The position numbers were made by a program, and so were the translations under genes. The notes under the pieces are model-generated. The model saw nothing but the letters and a program-made list of their open reading frames with translations. It was not told the origin of the DNA and searched no databases. Shown piece after piece: positions 54,052 to 64,000 of a stretch of 64,000 bases of DNA (within the stretch, counting starts at the first letter, position 1; each line of letters begins with the position of its first letter). Source of the DNA: Gnetum montanum (taxonomy: Eukaryota; Streptophyta; Gnetopsida; Gnetales; Gnetaceae); NCBI GenBank assembly GCA_015680685.1, contig MNCI01011946.1:129035-193034 (forward strand), written 5' to 3'.

Positions 54052-55420
54052 GAAGTAATCTTCTATACATTTCAAATGTTGAAAAAATTCATTAAAAATA
54101 TTAAAAAGAGTACCAAAGGTAAACTACTTATTTTTATCAAAATTTATGTCTAATCTTGAAGTAATTTACAAATCATGAAGGCATTGAATAGCATTCTTAA
54201 GATCCATCCCAAATCAAGAAAATATCATCCACAAACAATGAATGAGTGTAATTTAGATAGCCCAAAGCAAAAGTGATTTCTTTGATAATTTTTGAAGGTT
54301 TATTCACATCTTAAGGAAGCTTCCAAATTTTTTATTGCTAGTACAAAATGATATAATGAAACTAGATCCCCTAGCGCAATTCATTTTTAGCATAGATATT
54401 AACTTCTCTAGCACTATTAACCAATAAAAAAAATCATATCCTTTGTAACATTAACGATACGTTGTGATCAAAGGTTAAACAAATTATCTTTATATAGTCC
54501 TAATTAATTCTATCATAGGCTTTACTTATATCCAACTTCAAGGTTAGACTATGACTTCTTTGCAAGTTTGTAGAATGTAGAATTTCTTGTATAAGAAGCA
54601 CATAGTTCAAGATGTCTTCCTAAAACAAAATTTGCTTATGTAGGGACAATAGTCAAGGAAAAAATATTTTCTATTTGCATTGTAAAAAATCTCAAGATGA
54701 TCTTATATAGAGTAGAGTAAATAATAAAGGGTCTGAAATCTTTGATTTTTGAATCGTGATCTTTTTTTTTTGGTAAAAAAGGAATTGAGTGATATTTAGT
54801 TTTGATATTTAGTTTTGAGAGCATGTTAGTTTACAATATTGTAGAATGTTTTTTAAAAAATCAATTAGATAATCATCAACACTAGGTACCCTATTATTTG
54901 TTATATTGAATACTACATCATAAATCTCAACTACAGTAGGGGGTGAATTTAAAAATGAAATATCAAGAGAGAGATGCTTATCTATACATGAGACCACTTT
55001 ATTAATGAGAAATTTATTAAAAGTAATACTTCTAACAATTGTGAATATAACAATTATCATAACTCTTTATGAATTACTATTATTATATATAGAAGTAACA
55101 TTTATTAACTATAAATTTTGGATAATGTTTCTCCTACGAATTTGATTTTTCTTGAGTAGAGCTAATTTTTCTTTCTTCAATGTTTCTTCAATGGATTTGA
55201 TTTCTTTAGAATTCCCCTACGGAGAATTTCAAATTATGTTCAATTTCTTCATTTGATGTCAACATTTTTACTTCTTCTATTGATGTGGAGATTTTATCAA
55301 TTCTAAGAATATAGATTTGCAAGCTAGTGAGCAAAAATTTGACATGCCTTCTTTTAGTAATGTTGATGTAACTAAAATACCTGTGTTGTCTTTGATGATG
55401 TATATGAGTCACTAGTTGTT
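54052..55420 (-). pseudogene. LINE reverse transcriptase fragment, minus strand
   Basis: Minus-strand frames follow the order of a plant LINE RT. A segment near 55206-55412 fits the linker before RT. LNSPPTVVEIYDVVFNITNN and DDYLIDFLKNILQYCK (55060-54830) match the start of RT. Next come FLPKKKDHDSKIKDFRPF and YSTLYKII near 54760 (the LIPK and FRPI motifs), a degenerate RISKAYDR-like block near 54500, and SLFVDDIFLI near 54200-54230 (the catalytic xDD box). Numerous stops are present. It is cut at 54052 by insertion of element C, and I did not find a clear continuation left of C. Confidence 0.65.
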
Positions 55421-55439
55421 GATCTTACATCATGATATG

Positions 55440-56060
55440 TGCTCATTCAAATTTTGGATTACCTACCTTGCAATTGAAGTTTTGCTTTGTAATTAAATGA
55501 TATGATGTAAACGTGACATTGTCATTCAGGCTAGGTATTATTTTTGTTTTTTTCTTCTTATTAAGCTAAATAATGCTTCGATGATGAAACATGCCCTAGA
55601 CATAGGGTTTTTTATACCTAAGTTGTAGTGTTGATCATTTGTAAGTGGACTTTAGATTTTGATGCTCAATTTGAAAAATATTCTAAAATTCTATGTTTTG
55701 TTAAGATATTTAATCTTCCCTTGATTTTTCAAAAGGTTGAGCATGAAATTATAAGTTTTATTAATCTCATTAAGTATATGATATCTATTTCTACAGCTTT
55801 TAGTTTTTGTAAATATTTGTTATGTTGAAATTAATCTTTTCAATTGTTAAAAGGAATTGGTATTACAAGTAAGAAGACTTATATTTAGCTAATTAAAGAT
55901 TATAATTTTCTTAATTCTTAGAACTTTTTCTATCATGAAGGACATTTGTTTAATACTTATACTTTTATACTTAAGAAAATATATGTTGAAGAAGAGAAAA
56001 ACCGTGTTGAAGTTGAAGATATGAAAAATAAAGTTAATGTTAATGATATAAATGATTAAC
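55440..56060 (+). pseudogene. LINE ORF1 fragment (DUF4283-like), plus strand
   Basis: A frame near 55628-55960 reads FDAQFEKYSKILCFVKIFNL, then PLIFQKVEHEIISF and ISTAFSFCKYLLC. This is the pattern of the DUF4283 domain in plant LINE ORF1 proteins (W.P.F, a WVRLP-like strand, then an IG..G segment). It faces away from the RT fragment to its left, so two LINE pieces meet head to head around 55430. It is strongly decayed. Confidence 0.45.
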
Positions 56061-57649
56061 TAAAAATAAAGAATCTAGAGAAGAGAGAAGCTTCTATAAG
56101 TACTTTAACTTTTACTACACAAAGTATTGATCAACCTTAATAGATAGCTCATGAGGCAAAGTTTTCCTTATTTAATAAGAATACTATAACTGAAAGATTA
56201 AAACTAATATTGAAAAGAAGGTTAAAGTTGATTGCAAAGACTTTTGATACAAGATTAACAATAAGCAATGAGGTTAAGGTCATCTAGAAGTTATGCTACC
56301 ATTTTCGAGTGACTTTTTATTCAATATAAATATTGGTATTAACCCATAGTTCTCTATCTGAAATCACTTTATTATTTTAAAGTTCAAGCATGGATGTTGA
56401 AAGGTGATATAAATGTTGTTAAGATTGGAAAATTTCTCCTTGTTGACTCATTATCTTGTTGAGCAAGAGGTTGCCATTTTAAGTCATACTTAAAGCATTG
56501 TTATTAATATTGGTATTAAGTCCCTGTATAATTTTGGCCAAGAGGCCAACTACCAATTAACTAGACATTGTCACAAAAATAAACAATTATCATCATAATG
56601 CTAAGCAAAGACATGTACTTTTTCATAGACTTTATTATGTGAATTCATTGAATTTACCTACTCCCACTCATACCACATGTCCCACATACAAGCTAGCACT
56701 ATATGTTACTTGGGGCCCCCTTTGGCCACAATTGTTATTTGTTTTCTTATTTCCTAGGGTTTGCTAGATTTTTTTAATGATTTCTCCTATGAGATTATTG
56801 TAGTTCAAGCCTTGGATTTTTTATTAACTCTTGGTATTGCTTTCATGATGATTGACATCCTAATGTAATCCTCCTCTTGCATGAGGGATCTCCCATTTTT
56901 TGTTTCCTTCTCACCCTAGGGACACATGCTTCTTAGCTAAATTTTTGTACTTTTTGCTACTCTTTAATATTACATTATTGCTCTTGTTAGAGGATAGTTC
57001 ATTCATTGTATTGTTTTATAACATGTTATATTGTGTCAAGTAAATCACTTGTAAGTTCAATGAGTTGATTGTTAGCTCTTAGTATTAATTCATAAGACAA
57101 AATAATTAGTAAAGTTTATATGTTATGAAACAAAGAAGTTAGTTAGGTCTATTTTAAGAAACAAAGAAACTTGTAAGACTAATTAAATATTTTTATGAAT
57201 TTGTAACAAAAATATTATTACATTGCATTGTTGTGTTGAGTCACAACTCTTTGTCAATTAAAAGTGTAGCCAATACCAAGCTTGTAAGTATAAAAATTTG
57301 ATGAAGAAGTGAAGAAAAGAATAATAGATATCAAGAATTATGGAACAACAGTTACAACCAAAAGGTCTAAATCAAGTAATTTAGAAGATTTATTCTATTA
57401 AGACCTATCACAGTATGAAGCTTGTTTATATTATGAACCTATCATAAATTGTTAAATTCTTTGAGCCATTACCTTCTTTAGTTATCTTCTTGTAATATTG
57501 CATTAAGTTTGACTTGATATCAAAGTAGAGAGAAGGTAAGAGGCAAAGTAATAACCAAGAGTCTATTAAGAAAAATGGAAATGAGAATATTGAAGACATC
57601 ACGAATTCCATGCACAACATGATGCTAAAAAAAGAAGATAAAAATATTC
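56061..57649. other. AT-rich interval without recognisable genes
   Basis: No credible coding frame and no LTR boundary. Some long purine-rich stretches (57120-57420) may belong to the 5' part of the copia relic that follows, but I cannot show a boundary. Confidence 0.35.
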
Positions 57650-58424
57650 AAAGGTCATTACTCAATAAGATTGTAGTTATAGACACACATAAGCTTATGA
57701 TGAAGAATTATAAGACCTAGATGTAAAGAATGAAGATTATCCTACAAGCTAGCAAGTTATGACATGTTGTTTTGATTCCTAATTTCAAACTTCGTAATAA
57801 TTGAAAAAGAAAATAATACGATATGACCTTACATATTCTTTATACAAGCATATCAGATGAAGTACTTCATCTGATGTATGGTATAGTAATAGTTGCAAAT
57901 GGGATTGTCTATATGAAATGTTTGAAGTTTTGGATCAACGAAGAAAAGATCATCTCTTCTTTAAGTTACAAATGATGAAGATGAATGCAAACTAGAAATT
58001 AATAGATTTTATAAAGGACATGAAAGAAGTCATATTGCAACTTGAATGTGAGGAGGAAGAGGTAATATATAAAGAGAGAATAAGTTGTCTTCTTAGAGCA
58101 CTTCTTGGTAAGTATAAAGGATTTATTCAAGCACCTAATGTCCTAGGAGAAAGACAAAATTTTTTGACATTAATAGTCCAATTGTAGTTGTAAGAACTAA
58201 GATAGAATTAGAGAGAAAATATAAAGCAAGTTATGTATACTCCAAGGAATAAACATGAAGAATGTTAGATGCACAACCAAAATTACAATGGAAAATAGGA
58301 AACAAGATTTAACAATAAATCAAATCAACCTAAGAATTGCCCCATCTATAGAACAAAAGAACATTAACTCAAAGACAATTGATTTAATCTTAAGAACCTG
58401 AGATCTTTTATAGTTCAAAGTAGG
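57650..58424 (+). pseudogene. Ty1/copia gag relic (UBN2-like), cut by element K
   Basis: The frames read KNYKT-like near 57700, ISDEVLHLM near 57850, YEMFEVLDQRRKDHLFFKL near 57918, FIKDMKEVILQLE near 58010 and ISCLLRALLGKYKGFIQA near 58080. This is the helix order of the copia Gag domain (Retrotran_gag_2/UBN2), ending in the LP..Y-type segment. A possible remnant of the zinc knuckle (CPIYRTKEH) lies near 58341. K's LTR interrupts the sequence at 58425. Stops are frequent. Confidence 0.5.
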
Positions 58425-59292
58425 TGATGAGTAGTGACTAGTCCCTATGCCAAACCATACAAATCACAAACCTTGCACTAGTGATCTGGTCAAATTTTGT
58501 GGACTTTAGCTTTTAAATGCACAATAGGAAAAGGTAGTGACTTAGAGACATTATTGTTGTCTTCTTGGCTTCACTTGTGTAAGTGCAATTGTATGATTAA
58601 GTGTAAGCCAAGGTGCATGATTTTTATTATTTTTATATTTTATATTGTTTAATCTAAGCATGGGAAAAAAAAAGAGAATTAATTAATGATTAACTATTTA
58701 ACTATCTAGTGTCCTAATCCAACTGTCCTAACATAAGCATCCAAGCCCACTTTTAGTTCACATCCTAAACTTTCTTTAACACTATTGGGTTACCAAGTGC
58801 CTATTATTGTGCATACAAAATAGCCACTACTAGGATTACCAAGTGTTAAGTGGTATGTTTGAAGTGGTCATACTTATGTGTTTATTATTAACTATATTAA
58901 TTAATAAAAAAATGTTAATGTAAAATTGAATAAGTAAATAAATGCACAAAAGAAAACATTAGTCTATTCCAAGTGCTACAAGAAATTCCAAGAATCACAT
59001 CTTTATTGTTGGTCACATCAATGTGTTTAGGTGTAATATGCCCAAATAAAGAATCGTATAATCCTTGAGATCCTACTGTGAGCACTTAGAAATACTCTAA
59101 CTCTAGGCTAAGAAAACTGCAAGAGCTTTGCTATGCTATGGATTTAATGTGCCATAAATGTAGTGGGTACATGCATTTATATAGGCAAAAACACACAATG
59201 CATCGACACATCTAAGAATGCATCAATGAGGATGCATTGATGGGGCTGCATGGATGCATGTTCATCGACATAGCCCATTGAGTGATTTATCA
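58425..59292 (-). repeat. 3' LTR of element K with polypurine tract
   Basis: An 868-bp LTR from TGATGAGTAGTG to GATTTATCA on the + strand, followed by TACCTCCACAAC, the reverse of a GTTGTGGAGGTA polypurine tract. U3 (59190-59290) holds repeats of ATGCATC, GATGCATTGATG and CATCGACA. TATA (ATTTATATAGG on the + strand) is near 59176-59186. The poly(A) hairpin arms are near 58999-59007 and 59045-59053. Confidence 0.88.
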
Positions 59293-59469
59293 TACCTCCA
59301 CAACTAAATGAAAACTTGTCCTTGAGTGAATAAAAGTAGAATCGATCTTCTTAAAAATTTGGAAAGGTATGAAATCATGAAATGACTAACTCTACTGACT
59401 AAATCTAAGTGCCTAATTGTACAAAATTATAATAATTATAAAAATGGGTGTTCAAAATAACAAAATTAA

Positions 59470-62362
59470 ATACCCTTACAAAAATGGATAGTTGGAATCC
59501 TCTGGTGGTTGAAGATGAAGAGGAGATAAAATAATGCCAAGAGGTGGAGGAACCTAGGGTCCTGAAGAACCTTCTCCAACCTTTGACACTTGTGGAAATG
59601 GCAATTGAGGCTAAGGTGATGGTTGCGGCTGTCCTACTACAATTGCTACTTTAGAAGGAAGGAGAAAGGCATCCAGTAATGCCTTCATCTTTTCCTTCTT
59701 ACTTTGTGGATTGTATATAGTCCACATGGTGTTGCCAATGTGGGTTGGTATGAGAACATCCCATAGACAAGGCAATGCTAAGAGCAACTCCTTAACATTG
59801 ACAAACCATGTTGCAAATTATTTACATTCAATGTCAAATATCTTGACAAGGTTCTACAGTACATGATAGTCATTCATTCTTCTGGCCAAGTTCTTAGCAA
59901 CCAATCGCTGGTCTGTAAATTAGCTCTTGAGAGCTTCAAGCTCTACATTAGCTATTTCCATCTTCTGCTTGGTGTCTTTGTGATGCTTGAACTTAGCCTC
60001 ATAAAGGAGATACAAATTGGCCACTTGTTGTCTAACTCTGACCTTGGCCTTCCATCTATCAACATCGCTAAGTTTACGTAATGAAGGTTGGTAATCTCCA
60101 TGTACTCTATCTTCTTCTCAATTTGAAACTCCTTTCGGTGTATCTCCACTTTGTTATAGGCATTCAATCCATTAAATATTGGTTACCTCATATCACCTAT
60201 TTGATGAAGTTTCTAGAGGACCTTGTTCATCTTTGCCTTGGCCAAGTAAATCTCTTTCTCGTTTACCTCCTTGAGGAGACCAACCTAGTTCCTATAATGA
60301 TTTTATAGTCATTTCAAATTTTAGGACCTCATTCTTCTAAGCGGCTACCTCAATTGCCATTTTCTAATGAAGTGCATGGATTTCCTCCATTGAGAGATTA
60401 TGGTTCTCTATTGCCAACCTCCTTAGATCCATGTTCACCTTGGCAAGCTAGTCCTATTATTGTCTCACAAATTTGATCATCTAGCCCTTTTGTTCCTTGA
60501 CATTATGTAAGTGATGAATATCTCTAGTTAGAGCTAGGTTCTCCTTGTAGACTTGCGCCAAGTCCTTATCAGTGTGGATAGCAATATCTTCTAATAAATA
60601 TGTGTCAAAGATCCATCTCCTTGGAATTATCAACCTCTCTTAGTTGGTTTTGAAGCTACATGAAAACTTCATCCCAATGTAATGGTTTGGTTGTGAATGG
60701 CAAGATTGTCCAAGTGGGCTCTTAGTTTTGCGATCTCATCAGCCAACTGTCAATTTTTGGTAGTGGCTACCTCAAGTTAAACGTTTTCAATGATGACTTT
60801 TCCCTTGGTCTCTAGAAGATTTGATTGAATAGCTACTATTTCTTCCAAGAGATCAAATATCTCTAGAATTTATTGCCCAGTTCCCACCAATTGGTCTAAT
60901 ACTTCCTCATGTTGAGCTACACTTAGCCTCCCACTCCCTACTCTTGCAGATGCCTACATGTCTTTGAGTGCAATAATGTCTAGCATGGCTACCATAGGAG
61001 CATTTAGAGCCTCTACTACTCAATTAGCCATATCCTCCACTATTATTTCTTGTCCATGGTGCTACATCACCAAGACAGTTGCCTCCTCATCCTCTTCCAA
61101 GAGCCTCTACTACTCAATTGGCCATATCCAAGGATGGACACCATTAATTCTTGGGTGCTCAGATTTAATCTCATGGGTGCTTGCATCCATTGTGTTGAAA
61201 ACAGTGGCATAATCTCTTCCAACCAACTGATTGTCCAAGATACCTTGTTGAGATGGCTTAATGCTAACTGGTAGATTGATGACTCTCCACCACTTGGTTC
61301 TCCTTGCCGCTATTGCAGGAGTTGCTCATGGAGCTTCTCCATGCACTCCATTACTACACAAGCCTCTAACATTATCTCTTTAGTAGGTGGTGGTGGTGGT
61401 TGCTTCTCTTCAAGTAGCTTGGTGGGTGCCTTATCTTTCATCATCTCCTGCCAAGATGTAGTAGAAGCATGGCGAAGCATGTCATTCGCATAACAAGTTA
61501 TTCCTCCTCTTTTTTAGAGTTTTCTAATCAGGCATGAAAAGGAGAGTTTGTTCCTCCCTTGCTCATTCTCTTTTAATCATTTTTTAGTTTCTAGGAAGAT
61601 GAGCTGGGGGAGGTTGACAAGGAATTTTTTGCTTAGAGTGGCACACACATGGGCAGAGAAGGTAGTGACCTTACTTGGCCTTATCATTGGGTTAAGGTGA
61701 TAGGCTGTAATCTTGAAGTAGGTCCTCTCTGCCTTGGTGAGTGCACTGTACTCCTTATGGTCCACTCCATAGCATCATTGGACTCATTCCTTTTTGACGT
61801 TGGGATTTGCTTAGGTAGGAATCTCCACCAATGTTACCCCAATGTTAAGAAATTTGAGGGCCTCTACAATGGCGTTAACCAAATATGACACACTAATGTC
61901 TTTGATTCTCATAGTCACATCTACCTATCAGTTATTCCAGAAGGGATATGTTTCTCCCATGTATCACTTCCCACTGGAAGTAATGATGGACCACATGGGA
62001 GATCATTGCAATTACGTCTTGACCTCCTATGGTGCCAAGTCTAAGAAGGTACCAAAGTTAAGTTCCTGAAGAACAACACTTTGGACCTCCTTAGAATGAA
62101 TTTACTTTAGGTAGGCCTTAGTCAAGGTGAACTCTAGATGTGCTCCAGGCCTTGGTACCTCATCTTGCCTAGATTGTCATGTTCTTGCAGTGGGAATCTA
62201 ATGAACAAATTCCACTTTGGGCTCTTCCTAAAGAGGTTTCATGGCATGAGTCTCTGCCTCTCCTTCTTGGTGTTGTTGTTGTGGCTACTAGCCCCTTTTC
62301 CTTCTTGGTTTCTTCTCTTGTGGTTATGATGGTCCTTTTCCCTATAATCTCTTCGGTGCCAT
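59470..62362 (-). pseudogene. ORF3 of element K: ~950-codon coiled-coil protein (decayed)
   Basis: The start is the ATG at 62362-62360, directly after the predicted acceptor. It opens MAPK and a basic region, then EEPKVEFVH near 62210-62230 as in J. The globular domain includes RTYFKITAYHLNP and FLVNLPQLIFLE (61577-61730). A long coiled coil follows through about 59850-61300. The tail has PTHIGNTMW and KMKALLDAFLLPSK near 59660-59760. The same domain order and length as J show that this is one family-wide gene rather than a chance frame. Stops are frequent. Confidence 0.68.
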
Positions 62363-62643
62363 CTACAATCACACACATAGACAAGGATTAGCATTTTATG
62401 TGTATCTTGTAATACTTTGATACATTTCCCCATTTTCCTAGTTACACTTAGGCTAATGTGTGATCATGGTAGATTGATTATTTTATTCCAATGGCTACCA
62501 AAGTTTGTTAGTGATGTTTAACTTATGTGGATTGGTGATCTTTAATATTATTTTATTAGTTAAATTTTTTGGAAGTTAGAAAAATTCCAAAAAAAAATTT
62601 GTCCAAAACCAAATGTTTGTGGCCCCCATGATGTAAAGCTCAC
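62363..62643 (-). other. Predicted intron in the ORF3 leader (element K)
   Basis: The donor TTGAAG|GTGAGC at 62643 and the acceptor TGTGATTGTAG|ATG at 62363 match J in sequence and position. An ATCATGGGGGCC run follows the donor by about 10 nt. The intron is 281 nt, against 320 nt in J. Confidence 0.55.
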
Positions 62644-62784
62644 CTTCAATAGTTGAAGGGTTGAAGAACAAGTTTAGTTGAATAAGTGGTTAGGAAGGTA
62701 TGGGCTTGGGAAGCCTCTTGGATCTAAAAATTGCAAAAACTCCCCTAGTGTTATGAGGCAAATGTGAAAATTTGGCTATCTCTC

Positions 62785-62850
62785 ATAATGTATTTATACC
62801 ATTTTTTTGCTTATCGACAATGATGCATCAATGCAACCAAAAACGAACAT
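62785..62850 (-). promoter_or_regulatory. Internal U3-like promoter block upstream of ORF3 (element K)
   Basis: On the minus strand GCATTGATGCATCATTGTCGATA precedes a TATA box (TATAAATA, 62798-62791) by about 17 bp. ATGCATCAATG at 62823-62833 (+ strand) is identical to 59218-59228 in K's own LTR U3. The TATA-to-donor distance is about 148 bp, against about 156 bp in J. Confidence 0.5.
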
Positions 62851-64000
62851 TTTCATAACTGAAAAACTAAGGAAAAAGAGTTTTGCCATAAAATTGGGAT
62901 CTAGAGGAAGCTACAAAAGCCTAGAATAAGTACAAATGTGTGAAGAGGGCTAGGAATACATTTGGTATGGAGATTTGGTATGAGACTAATTGTCAAGGAG
63001 TGTAAAAATTGGATGAATCAAGGTGAAAAACAATAGTTTTGAAATAAAAATGCCTAAGGTATAGGAAACTTAATCATCCCAACCAAAGAGTATGCAAGTG
63101 GATCCTCCCCATAGCAAGCTCATGCCCTTAATGCCCTTGCATGTCCTCAAACTAAGGAGTCTGTGAATTCCAAGGATGATTAATGGATGTGGGTTGTTAA
63201 AAATCAAATAATCAAAGAAACCATTAAATAATTAAGACCATATCAAAACGAACCCATCGATATAACATGATCAAAGGTAATGAGGTGGTAAATGGGAAGA
63301 ACTGGTGGATGAGAGAGAGTATATGAAATGGAGTCCTACATTATGGTTACATGAAGTTTCTTATAGAGGATGTGATTAGTAAGACCTAATAGCTTTCATC
63401 CTTAGTTAGAATCAAGACCATCTACTTCCAATGAATTTGTATTGGCACATTAGACCATTCCAGATCCCAGGGTATAAGAACATCCCCACTAATCACTTAG
63501 CATTCCAAAGAAAGAAGAAAAGAAAAGCATGGAGTGAAGAGGACTTTAGTTAGAGGGGTGTCTTCAAGCATGGGTAACATGTCTTTCCAGCCCCATAACT
63601 AGTGCTTGTAGCCTTTTATTGTGTCTAAGAGGTGTTTTTTAAATTCCCATAGTTTTTTTCTTCAAATGGAAACCACACCATGCAAAGACATTACTTCTTG
63701 TTTATTAATCAACATAAGAATGATGAGAACTCCATGGGAATACTCATGAAACCCAAGATGGTAGGCAAGTACAAAAGATGATAAATCCCCTTAAAGCCAC
63801 ATCCTTATTCATCCACATGATTTGTTCCAAGTATGGAAAGTACCAAGATCACAAATTCATTGTAAGTTGTTATTAAGAAGGGACCTCATATTTCTAGAAC
63901 AAGGAAACACCATAGAGTTATGTGGAATGGGTGGATGGCATGAACTTACTACTTGATATCATGAGAAAACCAATGTTCCATTAATTAATGCCAAAATTTT
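62851..64000 (-). other. 3' non-coding region of element K upstream of ORF3
   Basis: Contains, on the minus strand, the conserved A-loop hairpin (63631-63679 on the + strand), the ACATGTTACCCAT motif (about 63568-63585) and the GGGCATGAGC with GGGGAGGA motif (about 63101-63128). The order is the same as in A, C, E and J. The integrase end is not reached before the window edge. Confidence 0.65.

Larger units (their letters stand above)
58425..64000 (-). mobile_element. Element K: 3' part of a family 2 Athila-like element
   Basis: On the minus strand the window edge falls in the non-coding 3' region. Then follow an internal promoter-like block, an intron, ORF3, a polypurine tract and the 3' LTR. 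Gag-pol and the 5' LTR lie beyond 64000. Five bases before the LTR (GTAGG, 58420-58424) should recur at the far end. It is independent of J: its LTR repeats are built on ATGCATC rather than AGGCCT. Confidence 0.85.

Noticed and set aside
1-64000. tRNA, rRNA, organellar or bacterial genes
   Set aside because: No tRNA cloverleaf, rRNA segment, operon structure or organelle gene was seen. The only tRNA-related sequences are the tRNA-Asp primer sites and the weak SINE-like boxes.

Overview
The window is nuclear DNA from a large-genome seed plant. It holds one intact host gene, a seven-exon ROP/RAC small GTPase at 39566-41945 on the + strand. Almost everything else is decayed transposable elements. 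A gymnosperm is plausible, because the Athila-like elements are dense, old and diverged and the DNA is AT-rich, but nothing here settles the species.

I named the LTR elements by letter. All are Ty3/gypsy elements of Athila type: the primer-binding site (PBS) matches the 3' end of tRNA-Asp, the order is gag-protease-RT-RNase H-integrase, there is no chromodomain, and the 3' region is long. Family 1 elements (D, A, B, C; about 9.9 kb when complete) have a non-coding 3' region. Family 2 elements (E, J, K; about 13.3 kb when complete) carry an extra ~950-codon open frame (ORF3) between integrase and the 3' LTR. Every copy is broken by stops, frameshifts or deletions.

Layout: 1-3829 is the 5' half of D (- strand). 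4100-9937 is A (+), with most of pol deleted and no 3' LTR, joined to 9938-13265, the inverted 5' part of B (-). 13266-20377 is E (+), split by two solo LTRs, F (14979-15731) and G (18292-18978). 20540-22016 is a LINE 3' fragment. 22017-22631 is one copy of a repeat unit duplicated upstream of the GTPase gene. 22632-36789 is J (+), complete, with target duplication GAACC and a third solo LTR nested in its 5' LTR. 36795-39565 is the second part of the duplicated flank and the GTPase 5' region. 39566-41945 is the GTPase gene. 44180-54046 is C (-), complete, with target duplication GGTAG. 54052-56060 is two head-to-head LINE fragments. 57650-58424 is a Ty1/copia gag relic. 58425-64000 is the 3' part of K (-).

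The strongest unexplained signal is upstream of ORF3 in J and K. Each has a short palindromic array that matches the U3 array of its own LTR, then a TATA box about 15 bp further on, then a splice donor about 150 bp further on, an intron of about 300 nt, and an acceptor directly before the ORF3 ATG. This looks like an internal promoter driving a spliced downstream gene. Other signals are a covarying hairpin in the 3' region of four elements, a hairpin around the LTR poly(A) signal, variable GATATC arrays upstream of the LTR TATA box, and a duplicated GTPase 5' flank.
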